NCBI RefSeq assembly: GCF_028657945.1
Contig: NZ_CP059693.1
Location: 4,340,001 to 4,404,000, forward strand
Direction of reading: 5' to 3'
Length of the DNA stretch: 64,000 bases
Source: Thalassomonas haliotis
GTDB taxonomy: Bacteria; Pseudomonadota; Gammaproteobacteria; Enterobacterales; Alteromonadaceae
Notes under the pieces: model-generated
Told to the model about the DNA's origin: nothing
Database searches by the model: none
The model's input: only the letters and a program-made list of their open reading frames with translations
Position numbers and translations under genes: made by a program
Shown: piece by piece, positions 43,334 through 53,056 of the stretch
Layout of the letters: each line of letters starts with the position of its first letter
Numbering within the stretch: the first letter of the stretch is position 1

Positions 43334-44800
43334 ATGAAAACGAACAATAAAACCTTTTTTAAACGTATGCTGGGCGCTCATTCAGGGCTAGGTTTAGCTG
43401 TTAGCGTGCTTATGTACATCATCTGCCTTACGGGCACAATTGCGGTATTTTTTCAAGAGTTTGAACGCTGGGAGCAACCCGAGATAGCGGAGTACCAGCG
43501 TTTACCGGCCACGGCGATGACCAACGCCGTCAACCATTTTTATCGCGAAGTAGATAGCCATGAAAAACCTTTGTACATTGTTTTGCCGACTGAGGCTTTG
43601 CCCAGAGCACATGTTTCAGATGGCGAGCACGAATGGTGGCTCAATGTCGACGGCTCCTTAGCTGAAAAAGTCGCAAGTCATTGGACCCACTTGCTCACAC
43701 AGCTGCATATCAACTTGCACATTCCCAATAATGTCGGCCTGGTTATTGTCGGTATCTTGGGGGTTATGTTAACCGCGTTAATAATATCCGGGTTATTTGC
43801 TCACGTTAGAATATTAAAAGATGCTTTTCGTTTAAGGTGGGGGGGCACAGGCCAACAGCAGCAAATTGATTTACACAATCGATTATCTGTTTGGGCACTG
43901 CCCTTTCATCTCGTGATTGCAGTAACCGGCGCATTTTTTGGTGTGGTTGGTTTACTGATATTTGCCGCGACATCACTTTATTATCAAGGTGACCAACAGG
44001 CACTGATTGATGATGTCTATGGCGGCGATCCCGTTATCGCAGCACATAACAATCACATTAATTTTGAGCAGGCGTTGAAAAATTTAACCGAAATAGCACC
44101 TGCTGCCAAGCCCATTTATGCGGTCATTCAAAAGCCAAAAACAGACACCCAATACCTGGAAATAGCTGCCGAGTTTTCCGACAGATTAATCTATTCAGAA
44201 GTATATCGTTTCGACGCCACAGGCAAGTATATAAACCATCAGGGCTTTTCAGATGGCCCAGTCAGCCGGCAAGCAATCTACTCGGTTTACCGGATTCATT
44301 TTGGTAGTTTTGGCGGCTATCTGGTCAAAATGGCCTATATCGTTTTGGGACTATCATTAACCGTGGTTTGCGTCACAGGTATTAATATATGGCTCAATAA
44401 ACGCGGCTTGGTCAATTGGATAAACTACGCCTGGAGTGCTTTTGTTTGGGGGGTACCGCTGGCACTGACCACATCGGCAATTTCCGCTATCTTGCTCACG
44501 CAAAGTGAGTTGTTCGCCTTTATCACTACCTTGGTCGTTGCCCTTGCCTGGTCGCTGCGCCAAAAACACGTCAAGCAAATAAACCAAACCTTGATACGCC
44601 TGCTTTTACTGGCACTTGTGCTGTTATTGTCAACTTATGCAATAGTCCACAGCCAGTACCTTTTGACATCGGCAGCGATGATCATCAATGGCTTTATCAT
44701 GGCCTGGTTTATTCTTTGCCTGGGGTTTGAGCGCTATTATTGCCATCGGTTAGTCTTAGATGAAGTGGCTGTGGAGAAAACGAAAGTTTCCATCGCCTAG
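43334..44800 (+). CDS. PepSY-associated TM protein (PiuB-like)
   Basis: A 488-residue inner-membrane protein. Helix 1 (LGLAVSVLMYIICLTGTIAVF) is followed by a periplasmic PepSY-type domain, paired His-bearing helices (WTHLLTQLHINLHIP, VVGILGVMLTALIISGLF, ALPFHLVIAVTGAFFG), a second periplasmic domain, and a C-terminal helix bundle. Such proteins are often iron-regulated and are linked to reduction of ferric siderophores. The start is 4 bases after the previous stop. Confidence 0.85.
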   Translation: MKTNNKTFFKRMLGAHSGLGLAVSVLMYIICLTGTIAVFFQEFERWEQPEIAEYQRLPATAMTNAVNHFYREVDSHEKPLYIVLPTEALPRAHVSDGEHEWWLNVDGSLAEKVASHWTHLLTQLHINLHIPNNVGLVIVGILGVMLTALIISGLFAHVRILKDAFRLRWGGTGQQQQIDLHNRLSVWALPFHLVIAVTGAFFGVVGLLIFAATSLYYQGDQQALIDDVYGGDPVIAAHNNHINFEQALKNLTEIAPAAKPIYAVIQKPKTDTQYLEIAAEFSDRLIYSEVYRFDATGKYINHQGFSDGPVSRQAIYSVYRIHFGSFGGYLVKMAYIVLGLSLTVVCVTGINIWLNKRGLVNWINYAWSAFVWGVPLALTTSAISAILLTQSELFAFITTLVVALAWSLRQKHVKQINQTLIRLLLLALVLLLSTYAIVHSQYLLTSAAMIINGFIMAWFILCLGFERYYCHRLVLDEVAVEKTKVSIA

Positions 44801-44870
44801 TTAACCTGAACTCAGGTTAGTTAACGTCAATGACCTTGCTTGATCAAAAACAATACAAGAAAAATGTTAA

Positions 44871-44900
44871 AAGCCTCTATTTTACTGTAGAGGTTTTTTT
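44871..44900 (+). terminator. Intrinsic terminator after the iron-uptake operon
   Basis: The stem CCTCTA/TAGAGG with an eight-base loop is extended by A/T pairs and ends in a seven-T tract. Confidence 0.8.
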
Positions 44901-45080
44901 GATAACTAAAATGAGCTTTTAGTACGCTATTTTTCTTCAAGATTTACATCCTGGCTGTAGCGGATAGCTGGTGTGCCGAAGATTATTGGCGATTAAACTT
45001 AATGGCGTATTTTCTTGCCGATGAATAGATAGCAGGTTACCGGGAAATTAGCTGCCACGATAACCTGCATTAATGACTGA

Positions 45081-45455
45081 TTACTTTTCACTCAGGTAAA
45101 AGATACCAAATTTATTGTGATCCAGATCCCTGAAATACGCGGCATAAACACCCGGCTCACGTTCTTCCGGCTCCCCTTCACACATGCCCCCCAACACCAG
45201 GGCTGTTTTATAAACATTTTTCAGGTGCTCAAATGATTCGGCTTTAAGGCCAACCATGCTGCCATTACCGTGACTTGCAGGAAGACCATCAAAAGGTATA
45301 CATACCGCAATGCCGACACTGTTTGTTTCCGATTTCCATAAAACGGAGCTGTCATTTTTTATTGTTTGTTTAGCACCAAATAGGGCCAGCAAGGAATCGT
45401 AAAATTGTTCGGCCTTGGCCAGGTCATTAGTACCAAGAATGATATTAGTTACCAT
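45081..45455 (-). CDS. VOC-family (glyoxalase/dioxygenase fold) protein
   Basis: A 124-residue single-module pair of beta-alpha-beta-beta-beta units: NIILGTNDLAKAEQFYDSLL at the start and VYAAYFRDLDHNKFGIFYLS at the end, the standard vicinal-oxygen-chelate pattern. The usual metal positions are only partly kept (first site Asn/Thr rather than His). The substrate cannot be told. It stands alone. Confidence 0.8.
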   Translation of the reverse strand: MVTNIILGTNDLAKAEQFYDSLLALFGAKQTIKNDSSVLWKSETNSVGIAVCIPFDGLPASHGNGSMVGLKAESFEHLKNVYKTALVLGGMCEGEPEEREPGVYAAYFRDLDHNKFGIFYLSEK

Positions 45456-45606
45456 AAGACTTCCTTATAATGAGCTTCTACCTGTTTAGCATAGCTCTTG
45501 CAGCTCTTGCAGATCATATACTCGCAGATAATTTAATTAATAAAACAATACCGACAGGTGTTAGCAAAATTTGTGCCTTAGTGAAATTCAACAATTTTCT
45601 GACAGT

Positions 45607-46887
45607 TTATTTAAAGTAACCTTGCAGCTCAGTTTTAAAAATCTTGTTATACAACTTGTTATACAAACTGCTGTTGATTTTATCCGCCAGTTTGGCATCC
45701 CTGATGGCAATTTGTGTCAGGTCATCTTCACGCTCCACCGTGAGTTTAGGTACCGGCCCGGTCAAGGTCATCCTGTGATTGACAATACATTGCCCGGCCA
45801 CCACCATCAGCGGGTTCAGGTGATTTTTCACCGCCTGCTCTACCTGGTATTTATAGCCGGGTTTCCCAAAGTCACTGCAGATCAGGTTTACGATCACCCA
45901 GGTATCGGCGCTTAACAGGAAGTAACAGCCGAGCAAGGGGCTTTTGGCGAATAAGCTGCTGTCTATCTCCCAGGGTTTCTGGAACAAACCTTTTACCGCC
46001 TGCATTTCATCCCAGTCTTTTTTCAGCAGAGACAGGGTAATTAATAATCGGGAAGTCATACCGATTATTGACGCGGCACTGCCTGTGGCCGCTCCGGCAT
46101 CCAAAAAGATCCCGGCGGCTTTGGCCGTTGCTTCCACCGCATAAATACCGGCATGGGCGGCACAGGCATTTCTTTCTCTTTCGATCAGGGTTTTTACCGC
46201 CAAAAAAGCAGCAGTGGGATCGCCGGGTAACACACCTTGCCCGGCATTTTTAATGCTATGGGCCGAGCGCGCGGCGGAAAGTGCCAGATAACCATTGTAG
46301 GTTGCCATAGAGCTGGAATAAGCAAGCCCGACACCGGGAGTAATTTCGGCGATAAATTCCGATAAACTTTTACCGAGAATATCTTTGATCAGCGCCATCA
46401 TCCCGGGATCTTTGGCGGCATTGCCCAAGATCAGGTTCACCAGGTTTTTCGCCTGGCTGTATGCGGCACTGCCGACACTGCCCGCCTGGTAAACGGAAGT
46501 TGATACTTCATAAGCGGTATAAAACTTACTGGAGAGTTTTATTTCCCGCCCCTGAAACAAATGGACAATATATTGACGGCGGTGATCTTGCAGGTAACGG
46601 ATAGCCGTTTGATCCAGTTCGCTTAGCTCAAACTCGTTATTAATTTGCTTGATTAAGTCAGCCACCGCGCCATTGGTATTACGTATGCTGTTTTTCCAGG
46701 CGACGCCTTTTTCCTGTTTCCAGATGCCGACGGCAGTAGCAACTTCCTTTCTCAGACTCGGGGTTCTGCCCTGCAGGTGGTAGCTTTTCAGCTTATTATC
46801 GATATTTTTCAGGGCACTGCTTCTGGGTTTATTGATCCCGGCCTTGGTACGCTGCATCCACAGCGAATATTCCATCAGTTCTAACAT
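45607..46887 (-). CDS. Hypothetical 426-residue protein
   Basis: Not recognised. It has no signal peptide, starts with a basic helical region (KAGINKPRSSALKNIDNKL), and has a central Ala/Gly-rich part (GVGLAYSSSMATYNGYLALSAARSAHS and GIFLDAGAATGSAASIIGMTSRLLITL) that could be weakly membrane-seeking. A second domain with ADTWVIVNLICSDF and QCIVNHRMTLTG follows. The central helices recall pore or glycine-zipper segments of toxins, but that is speculative. It is alone on its strand, with 370 gene-free bases upstream. Confidence 0.55.
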   Translation of the reverse strand: MLELMEYSLWMQRTKAGINKPRSSALKNIDNKLKSYHLQGRTPSLRKEVATAVGIWKQEKGVAWKNSIRNTNGAVADLIKQINNEFELSELDQTAIRYLQDHRRQYIVHLFQGREIKLSSKFYTAYEVSTSVYQAGSVGSAAYSQAKNLVNLILGNAAKDPGMMALIKDILGKSLSEFIAEITPGVGLAYSSSMATYNGYLALSAARSAHSIKNAGQGVLPGDPTAAFLAVKTLIERERNACAAHAGIYAVEATAKAAGIFLDAGAATGSAASIIGMTSRLLITLSLLKKDWDEMQAVKGLFQKPWEIDSSLFAKSPLLGCYFLLSADTWVIVNLICSDFGKPGYKYQVEQAVKNHLNPLMVVAGQCIVNHRMTLTGPVPKLTVEREDDLTQIAIRDAKLADKINSSLYNKLYNKIFKTELQGYFK

Positions 46888-47259
46888 GATCTGATCCTAA
46901 CAACTCGGTTGCCCCGTACTTAATGTAAAGTTAATGCGGTCAAGCACCGGGGATTATATATATAAAACGCCGGCAACACGGTTTTTGGGAAAACTCATGT
47001 TCGCCAGCGTATTCATTCCTTCACCGAAAATCAGGATTTATTTTCTCACCTTATAGCCCGGCATCTATGCCTTCACTTCGACTATAAATGCTTCCTTGCC
47101 CCTTATTGTTTTTATTCTTTCTGATGGCAACAAAGGCGCGCCATTAGCAAGTTACCGCAGATAATAACAAATTAATTTAGTGAACTGGTATTACTTGTAT
47201 TTAAGGTGAGATAACAGCAAAGAGTCGGTACAAGTAAGCAAAACTCACAAAGGGATAAG
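46888..47259. other. Gene-free stretch
   Basis: No supportable feature was seen. Confidence 0.5.
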
Positions 47260-49197
47260 TCACTTTCCCTGCTTACCCGCCCGGGCATCGGCCTGAGAGA
47301 TAAAGCTCCTGTGGGCAAAATATTGATCCATCACCTGCCTGGCTACCGGGCCGGCAGATACACCGCCATGGCCCGAATTTTCCAGCGCCACCGCTACCAC
47401 GATTTCCGGGTTGTCAAACGGCGCATAGGCAATAAACATGGCATTGTCGCGTAAATGTTCGCGACTTTTAATATCCTCATATTTCTGGTTTTCATCCAGG
47501 CCCACCAACTCGGCGGTGCCGGATTTACCGGCGGCATCATAAAAGCTGCCTTTAAAGGCGTTATAACCTGTGCCGCCTTTAACCTGCACGGTATCATGCA
47601 TGGCATTTAAAATAATATCCCAATGTTTGGCCTTAACTAACGACATCGGCGGCCGCTCTTCCTCTAGAGCATGGTTAACTGTGCCGCCCCCGCTAAATCC
47701 GGGCTGGCTTTGCCGCTCACTTCCTGTCGTTGCTCCCTGACGGGACATCAGCAAATGCGGTGTTTTCACCTCTCCCCGGTTCACTAAAACAGACGTCGCC
47801 TGTGCCAGTTGCAACGGGGTCACCGCCCAAAAGCCCTGCCCTATACCGATATTGATAGTGTCTCCCTGGTACCAGGGCTGATTATACTGGCTTCGCTTCC
47901 AGTAACGGCTCGGCAGTACCGCCTGGTATTCCTCGAAGATATCGATACCGGTTGTTTCGCCGAAACCGAACCTTTCCATCATATCGGCAATATCATTGAT
48001 ACCCAATTCAAAGGCCAAATGATAAAAGTAGGTATTGCAGGATTTCATCAGCGCCCGGTGCAGGTCTATCTTGCCATGGCCCCAGCTGATGTGATCGCGA
48101 AACTTACGCTTAACATTTTTCAGCTGATACCAGCCGGGATCATTCACTTGGCTATGCTCGGTAATAACGCCATGGGCCAGGCCGGTTAATCCCAGAAAAG
48201 GTTTGATGGTAGAGGCCGGCGGATAAACTCCCTGGGTCACACGGTTCAGCAAAGGCCGCTCTTTAGAGAGCAGCTTTTTATAATCCCGGCTGCTGATGCC
48301 GTGAACAAAAGGGTTGGGATCATAACTGGGGTTGCTGTACATGGCCAGCAAAGCGCCGTCACGGGGATCAATGGCCACCACGGCGCCCCGCTTGCCGGTT
48401 AACGCCCGTTTGGCGATCATTTGCAACTCAATATCCAGGGTCAAGGTCAGATCTTTGCCGGGGACCGGTGGGGTATAATCCAAAGTGCGGATCACCCGGC
48501 CCTGGTTATTAATTTCAACCTTTTCATTGCCGATACTGCCGTGCAGCTCCTGCTGGTAAAATTTCTCTATGCCAAGTTTGCCGATATTACGGGTGGCGGC
48601 ATAGTTACCGGCGATGCCCTCCTGATCGAGTTTCACCAGGTCCTGCTGGTTTATGCGCCCGACATAGCCCAGGGCATGGGTGGTCAGTTCGGCAAACGGA
48701 TAGTCGCGCCTTAACCTGGCATCGACAAACACCCCGGGGAACTTATGCTGCTGCACCGAAAAGCGCGCCAGATCCAGCTCGCTTAAACGCCCCTTCACTT
48801 CTACCGCCTTAAAGCGCCGTTTACCTTTGATCTTTTTCTGCGCCCGGGTGATGTCTTCATCACTGAGTCCGAGTAAATCCTGCAGCTGAGCCAGGGTATT
48901 ATCGATGTCTTTGACCTGCTCCGGGATCATTTCCAAGCTGTATACCGGGGTATTATCCGCCAGCAAAACACCGTTACGGTCAAATATCCGCCCGCGGTTG
49001 GGCGCTATCGGCAGCACCTTAATGCGGTTTTCATTGGAGCGGGTCTGGTACTTTTGATAATTGCTCACCTGCAAGTAATAAAGGTTGTAAAACAATAACA
49101 GCAGCAGTAAAAATGCCCCGACTACCGCCAGTATCATGCGCGAGGCAAAGACTTTCGCTTCGACATTATGATTTTTTAACAGGCCTGAATTTGTCAT
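47260..49197 (-). CDS. mrdA: Penicillin-binding protein 2 (peptidoglycan transpeptidase)
   Basis: A 645-residue class B PBP that cross-links peptidoglycan for cell elongation. N-terminal anchor helix (VVGAFLLLLLLFYNLYYLQV), a PBP dimer domain (NRGRIFDRNGVLLADNTPVYSLEMIP), and the transpeptidase domain with Ser329-T-I-Lys332, SCN (386-388) and KSGT (558-561; Ser in place of Thr is also seen in E. coli PBP2). The usual neighbours rodA, rlmH and rsfS are absent, so this may be a second copy. It is followed upstream by a secreted hydrolase gene on the same strand. Confidence 0.9.
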   Translation of the reverse strand: MTNSGLLKNHNVEAKVFASRMILAVVGAFLLLLLLFYNLYYLQVSNYQKYQTRSNENRIKVLPIAPNRGRIFDRNGVLLADNTPVYSLEMIPEQVKDIDNTLAQLQDLLGLSDEDITRAQKKIKGKRRFKAVEVKGRLSELDLARFSVQQHKFPGVFVDARLRRDYPFAELTTHALGYVGRINQQDLVKLDQEGIAGNYAATRNIGKLGIEKFYQQELHGSIGNEKVEINNQGRVIRTLDYTPPVPGKDLTLTLDIELQMIAKRALTGKRGAVVAIDPRDGALLAMYSNPSYDPNPFVHGISSRDYKKLLSKERPLLNRVTQGVYPPASTIKPFLGLTGLAHGVITEHSQVNDPGWYQLKNVKRKFRDHISWGHGKIDLHRALMKSCNTYFYHLAFELGINDIADMMERFGFGETTGIDIFEEYQAVLPSRYWKRSQYNQPWYQGDTINIGIGQGFWAVTPLQLAQATSVLVNRGEVKTPHLLMSRQGATTGSERQSQPGFSGGGTVNHALEEERPPMSLVKAKHWDIILNAMHDTVQVKGGTGYNAFKGSFYDAAGKSGTAELVGLDENQKYEDIKSREHLRDNAMFIAYAPFDNPEIVVAVALENSGHGGVSAGPVARQVMDQYFAHRSFISQADARAGKQGK

Positions 49198-49222
49198 AAA
49201 TCACCGGATAACCAGAAACACC

Positions 49223-49942
49223 TTAACCGGCGCCGTTGAGCCATTTTTTTACCGGTACCAGCCATTGCGGTATCGGCCGGTAAAAGGCGCCGTGCTCTTT
49301 GCCTGTGCTGATGGCAATTTCTTCAAAGGCCTGCACCCGGGGACTGCGGTCAACCACGAACTGGCACGAGCCTACGCCGTCGCTGGTTTCATAAATGGAA
49401 TAAACCTTGCCGTACATACGATATTGGCTGTTGTTTTTCATGTATTTGGAACAACCCGCCAGGATCACCAGGTTAATTTTGTCCTGTTTTAGGACATTGC
49501 TGGTTAATATCGAAATTGCCCCGCCCCGGGAAAAGCCCATCAGATATATGTCTTGCGCCTTAACTCCCCGAGCCAATAACGTGCGGATGTCATCGGCCAT
49601 TTTCTCGGCAAAGGCCACCGGATTGGTTTTCGCCGGTCTGTGGTAGGCGATCAGGTTGTAGTTCGGAGCCGTTAACGCCCGCTTTATTGCCGGAAACTCA
49701 TAAACCCCCCAACGCTTATTTTCCGGCCTGGGGTTTGTGCCTTCGACAATAAAACCGTGGGAATAAAAAACATATTTTTCCCCGGGGCGGATCTTTTCGG
49801 GAAAGTCGCTATAAAGCTCACCGGCAATAGACCTGGCCGATAGCAAAGTAAAAACTAAAAAAGCCAAAAAGCGGCAGATGCCTTGATAGGGACGGGAGCT
49901 TTGCATCAAAGGGGATTTTATAAACAACACGGTCATTTCCAT
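49223..49942 (-). CDS. Exported alpha/beta hydrolase-like protein
   Basis: A 239-residue protein with a signal peptide (FLAFLVFTLLSARSIAG) and a hydrolase elbow YLMGFSRGGAISILTS. A short strand LVILAGCSKYM follows, and the C-terminus has a His in GKEHGAFYRP. The oxyanion and acid residues fit a compact esterase fold. The start may be an internal ATG at 49909, nearer the signal segment. It lies 25 bases upstream of the PBP2 gene on the same strand, so the two are probably cotranscribed. Confidence 0.7.
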   Translation of the reverse strand: MEMTVLFIKSPLMQSSRPYQGICRFLAFLVFTLLSARSIAGELYSDFPEKIRPGEKYVFYSHGFIVEGTNPRPENKRWGVYEFPAIKRALTAPNYNLIAYHRPAKTNPVAFAEKMADDIRTLLARGVKAQDIYLMGFSRGGAISILTSNVLKQDKINLVILAGCSKYMKNNSQYRMYGKVYSIYETSDGVGSCQFVVDRSPRVQAFEEIAISTGKEHGAFYRPIPQWLVPVKKWLNGAG

Positions 49943-50297
49943 TATTTCAAAGAAAGGTTATAGCTTTTTGCCAAGGGCTTTATTTTCAATCAGGGTGATA
50001 AGCTGCAATGCAATCAGGTAGCCGACAAATGGCGCACTGAATAAGGCAAAGCCACTGACCGAGATAAATTCAACTAACAAAGGACTTTCCTGTTTAACGA
50101 GTAATAGCGACCGGCAAGCCGGTATAACGGCTAACGGATTGGTCGCTAATTGATAGATAAGTTAAATTTTATCATTGTGTTACTATCTTGTTGTGGCAAT
50201 GCCCTGTTCAATTGTGGCAGAAATATGGCACAAAAATGTCTTTTGCATTTTGTCGGCAAAGCGCATACAACAGAGATAAAAGCAGGGGTTGTCGGAA
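49943..50297. other. Gene-free stretch
   Basis: No gene is called. A 40-codon minus-strand frame from a TTG at 50080 (hydrophobic, ending LITLIENKALGKKL) is noted but not accepted. Confidence 0.4.
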
Positions 50298-51212
50298 CTA
50301 GTTCACCGCTAAATGGGCTTTCTCAAAAAAGTGGCGTACCAGTTGGTAGAAACGGGTGATGTGAAGTGGTTTTTCTCCCTGAAACCTGTGCACCAGGTGA
50401 AAGTCCCACTGGGCTCCCTGGTAATCGGGCAAGACCCGGATCAATCTCCCTTCACGAATATGCGACTGCAGCACCTCTTGCGGCAGCAGGGCTATCCCCA
50501 TATTCTGCAGCGCCATTTCCAGGGCACTGGGCAAGGTATTGGTATGGGCGAAAGCATCAAAAGTCATCGAGATGCCCTTGCTGAGATCATCATTGGCATA
50601 AAAAGTAATCTCCCGCCCCTGCCAGGGAGGCGAAATCCAGCGATGACCGGCAGCATCCCGGGGGCTTTCCAGCAAACCTTTTTGCGAGATATAACCGGGA
50701 GCGGCACAAAAGACTTCCCTCATGCTGCCCAAAGGCAATGCCCGGTAATTGCTGTCTTTTAACGTGCCGCCGTAAATAGCGACATCCAGTTTATCCTTGA
50801 TCAAATCTTTAGCTTCATCGGTAACGAGAATTTTCGGTTCGATTTTCGGGAATTCCAAGCACAGCTGATTCAGGGCCGGGATCACTATATCCCGCTCGCA
50901 GGAATGGGGAATGGTCAGGGCAAAAGTCCCTGAGGGGGCATCTTTCGAGCTGTTGACTTCTTCCAACGCCAAATCCACCTGGACCTGCAATAATTCACAG
51001 CGCCCGAGTAACTTTTCCCCTGTGCTGGTCAGCGACATGCCCCGGGTATGGCGGGACAATAGCTGCTGACCAAGGTGCTGCTCCAGGCGTTTTAGTTGCT
51101 GGCTCACCGCCGACTTGCTCAGGCCAAGCTGATTGGCCGCCTGAGTAAAAGATCTGCGCTGGGCCACTTCGGCAAAGGTTAACAGCCAGGGTAAAAGTTT
51201 AAGGTTATTCAT
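50298..51212 (-). CDS. LysR-family regulator (CrgA-like)
   Basis: About 304 residues from the ATG at 51212, which has the ribosome site GAGGGG; an ATG 12 bases upstream is in frame. The N-terminal helix-turn-helix is FAEVAQRRSFTQAANQLGLS-KSAVSQQ, and the effector domain follows from about residue 90. It is divergent from a quinone-oxidoreductase-like gene, its likely target. A 16-base near-palindrome lies between them. Confidence 0.9.
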   Translation of the reverse strand: MNNLKLLPWLLTFAEVAQRRSFTQAANQLGLSKSAVSQQLKRLEQHLGQQLLSRHTRGMSLTSTGEKLLGRCELLQVQVDLALEEVNSSKDAPSGTFALTIPHSCERDIVIPALNQLCLEFPKIEPKILVTDEAKDLIKDKLDVAIYGGTLKDSNYRALPLGSMREVFCAAPGYISQKGLLESPRDAAGHRWISPPWQGREITFYANDDLSKGISMTFDAFAHTNTLPSALEMALQNMGIALLPQEVLQSHIREGRLIRVLPDYQGAQWDFHLVHRFQGEKPLHITRFYQLVRHFFEKAHLAVN

Positions 51213-51249
51213 GGCACCCCTCATTGTTTAAAAAACAAAACAATACGTT

Positions 51250-51265
51250 CAATATTCGAGTATTG
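51250..51265. promoter_or_regulatory. LysR-type operator candidate
   Basis: CAATATTCGAGTATTG is a near-perfect dyad (one mismatched pair) between the divergent LysR regulator and oxidoreductase genes. Confidence 0.5.
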
Positions 51266-51360
51266 TGCAATTATTCATCCGGATTTAAGCTATGTCAACT
51301 TTCACTGCCGCCGAGCTTTTTTGCCAAGACGCCAGTTGCTTTAGCCATTAAGGAAACCCT

Positions 51361-52359
51361 ATGAACAAGCCAAATGTAAAAACCGTCCGCTTTCATCAAA
51401 CCGGCGATGCCTCGGTATTAGAAATTGAGCAACTTCCCTTATCCGAGCCGAAAGAAAATGAACTCCGTTTAAAAGTTGAAGCCTTTGGCCTTAACCGCGC
51501 CGAGGTCATGTTCAGAAACGGGGCTTATTTAGATACGCCACAGCTTCCTTCCCGCATCGGTTATGAGGCGTCCGGAATCGTCGATGCGATTGGCCCGGGG
51601 GTCACTGAATTCAACATCGGCGACAAGGTCAGCACTATCCCGGCTTTTTCTATGAGCCAATATGGCGTGTACGGCGAAAGTGCCGTAGTGCCGGTACATG
51701 CCGTGGCAAAATCACCGAAGAACTTTTCTGCCGAGCAAAGCACAGCTATCTGGATGCAATACCTGACCGCTTATGGCGCCCTGGTGGAATTGGCCGATTT
51801 ACAGGCCGGGCAATACCTGTTGGTTACCGCCGCCAGCAGCAGTGTCGGTGTCGCCGCCATTCAGCTGGGTAAAAGTCTGGGGGCGACAGTCATCGCCACC
51901 ACCCGCGGCAGCGCCAAGGTTGATTTCTTATTGGCTCAGGGAGCAGATCATGTTATTCAAACCGACAGCGAAGACCTGGTTGCCCGCAGCGAAGAGATCA
52001 CCGGCGGCCAGGGCGTTAACTTAGTTTTTGATCCTGTCGGCGGCCCGCTGCTGGAACAACTGGCACAGGTTTCTGCACCGGCTGCCATCATAGTAGAATA
52101 TGGCGCACTGGACAGTCAGCCAACCCCGTATCCGCTGTTCACCGCCCTGGCTAAAGGGCTGACCATACGTGGCTATACCTTGTTTGAGCTAACACAAGAT
52201 GAAAACCGCCTGGCACAGGCAAAAAACGCTTTATTGCCCTTATTTGAAGAACAACTGGTGCCGGTTATCGATAAGGTGTTTGCTTTTGATGATATCCGTG
52301 CAGCGCACAAATATATGGAGTCAAACCAGCAGATGGGTAAGATAGTCGTGAAGCTATAA
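51361..52359 (+). CDS. Zinc-type alcohol dehydrogenase / quinone oxidoreductase-like
   Basis: A 332-residue medium-chain dehydrogenase. GroES-like N-terminal domain (VEAFGLNRAEVMFRNGAY, GYEASGIVDAIGPGV), and an NADPH-binding domain with AASSSVGVAAIQLGKSLGA and an Arg-rich edge (TTRGSAK). The zinc-binding Cys/His set of true alcohol dehydrogenases is missing, which places it with the zinc-free quinone-oxidoreductase group. It is divergent from a LysR regulator that probably controls it. Confidence 0.88.
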   Translation: MNKPNVKTVRFHQTGDASVLEIEQLPLSEPKENELRLKVEAFGLNRAEVMFRNGAYLDTPQLPSRIGYEASGIVDAIGPGVTEFNIGDKVSTIPAFSMSQYGVYGESAVVPVHAVAKSPKNFSAEQSTAIWMQYLTAYGALVELADLQAGQYLLVTAASSSVGVAAIQLGKSLGATVIATTRGSAKVDFLLAQGADHVIQTDSEDLVARSEEITGGQGVNLVFDPVGGPLLEQLAQVSAPAAIIVEYGALDSQPTPYPLFTALAKGLTIRGYTLFELTQDENRLAQAKNALLPLFEEQLVPVIDKVFAFDDIRAAHKYMESNQQMGKIVVKL

Positions 52360-52380
52360 TTTCATCCGGGAAGTGATTTA

Positions 52381-52412
52381 CCGCATTGTTGTTTCGCAAA
52401 ACAACAATGCGG
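52381..52412. terminator. Bidirectional terminator between convergent genes
   Basis: A perfect 14-bp stem, CCGCATTGTTGTTT and its complement, with loop CGCA. It serves the oxidoreductase (plus) and acetyltransferase (minus) genes; no long T tract follows outside the stem. Confidence 0.65.
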
Positions 52413-52431
52413 CCCTGTTAACAGGAAGAAG

Positions 52432-52914
52432 TTAGTCTTGGGCAAAGTCCACTAAAGTTTGTCCCGACATGCGATAGCCAACCCATTCGTCCTGGGAGAC
52501 GGCGCCGATAGACTCATAAAAATCACGCGAAGGTTTATTCCAGTCCAAACAGCTCCATTCGAAACGGCCACACCCTTTTTCCAGGGCAATTTTCGCCATT
52601 TTTTTCAGTAGCAGTTTGCCACCACCACCGCCCCTGTGTTCGGGAGAAACGTATAAATCTTCAAGATATAAACCGGGTTTTGCCAGCCAGGTGGAATAGT
52701 TAAAAAAGTACACCGCAAAACCTATGGCCTGGCCGTCGCGTTCACAAATCAAACCAAAAACATGGGGATTGTCATTAAAGATAGAAGCTTTTATCGTCTC
52801 TTCTGTCGCCAATACTTCATGCTCGGCTTTTTCATAAATCGCCAGTTCGGTGATGAAGTGTAAAATCAGGGCCGCATCATCTGCCACGGCTTCACGTATG
52901 GTAAGAGAACTCAT
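52432..52914 (-). CDS. GNAT N-acetyltransferase (SAT-like)
   Basis: A 160-residue acetyl-CoA-dependent transferase. LYLEDLYVSPEHRGGGGGKLLLKKMAKIA carries motif A (R-G-x-G-x-G/A region), and WNKPSRDFYESIGA is motif B. The opening ILHFITELAIYEKAEHEV is typical of spermidine/spermine and thialysine acetyltransferases, which use primary amines. The exact amine is not known. Confidence 0.88.
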   Translation of the reverse strand: MSSLTIREAVADDAALILHFITELAIYEKAEHEVLATEETIKASIFNDNPHVFGLICERDGQAIGFAVYFFNYSTWLAKPGLYLEDLYVSPEHRGGGGGKLLLKKMAKIALEKGCGRFEWSCLDWNKPSRDFYESIGAVSQDEWVGYRMSGQTLVDFAQD

Positions 52915-53056
52915 TAACTACTCCGCTGAGTTTATAGGGGACCTAAATAAAAATAAGTCAAGTTAAGCCCGCTGATGTAAATATAGAGGCATGATACTCC
53001 CCCCGCCCTTATGACAACAGTGCATTCTCTACATATTTATATGTATAATATTCATT

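Noticed and set aside
49958-50080. A 40-codon hydrophobic minus-strand frame from a TTG
   Set aside because: It has an AGGAAAG upstream but no ATG, and the open frame runs further upstream without a start, so it may be a relic or chance.
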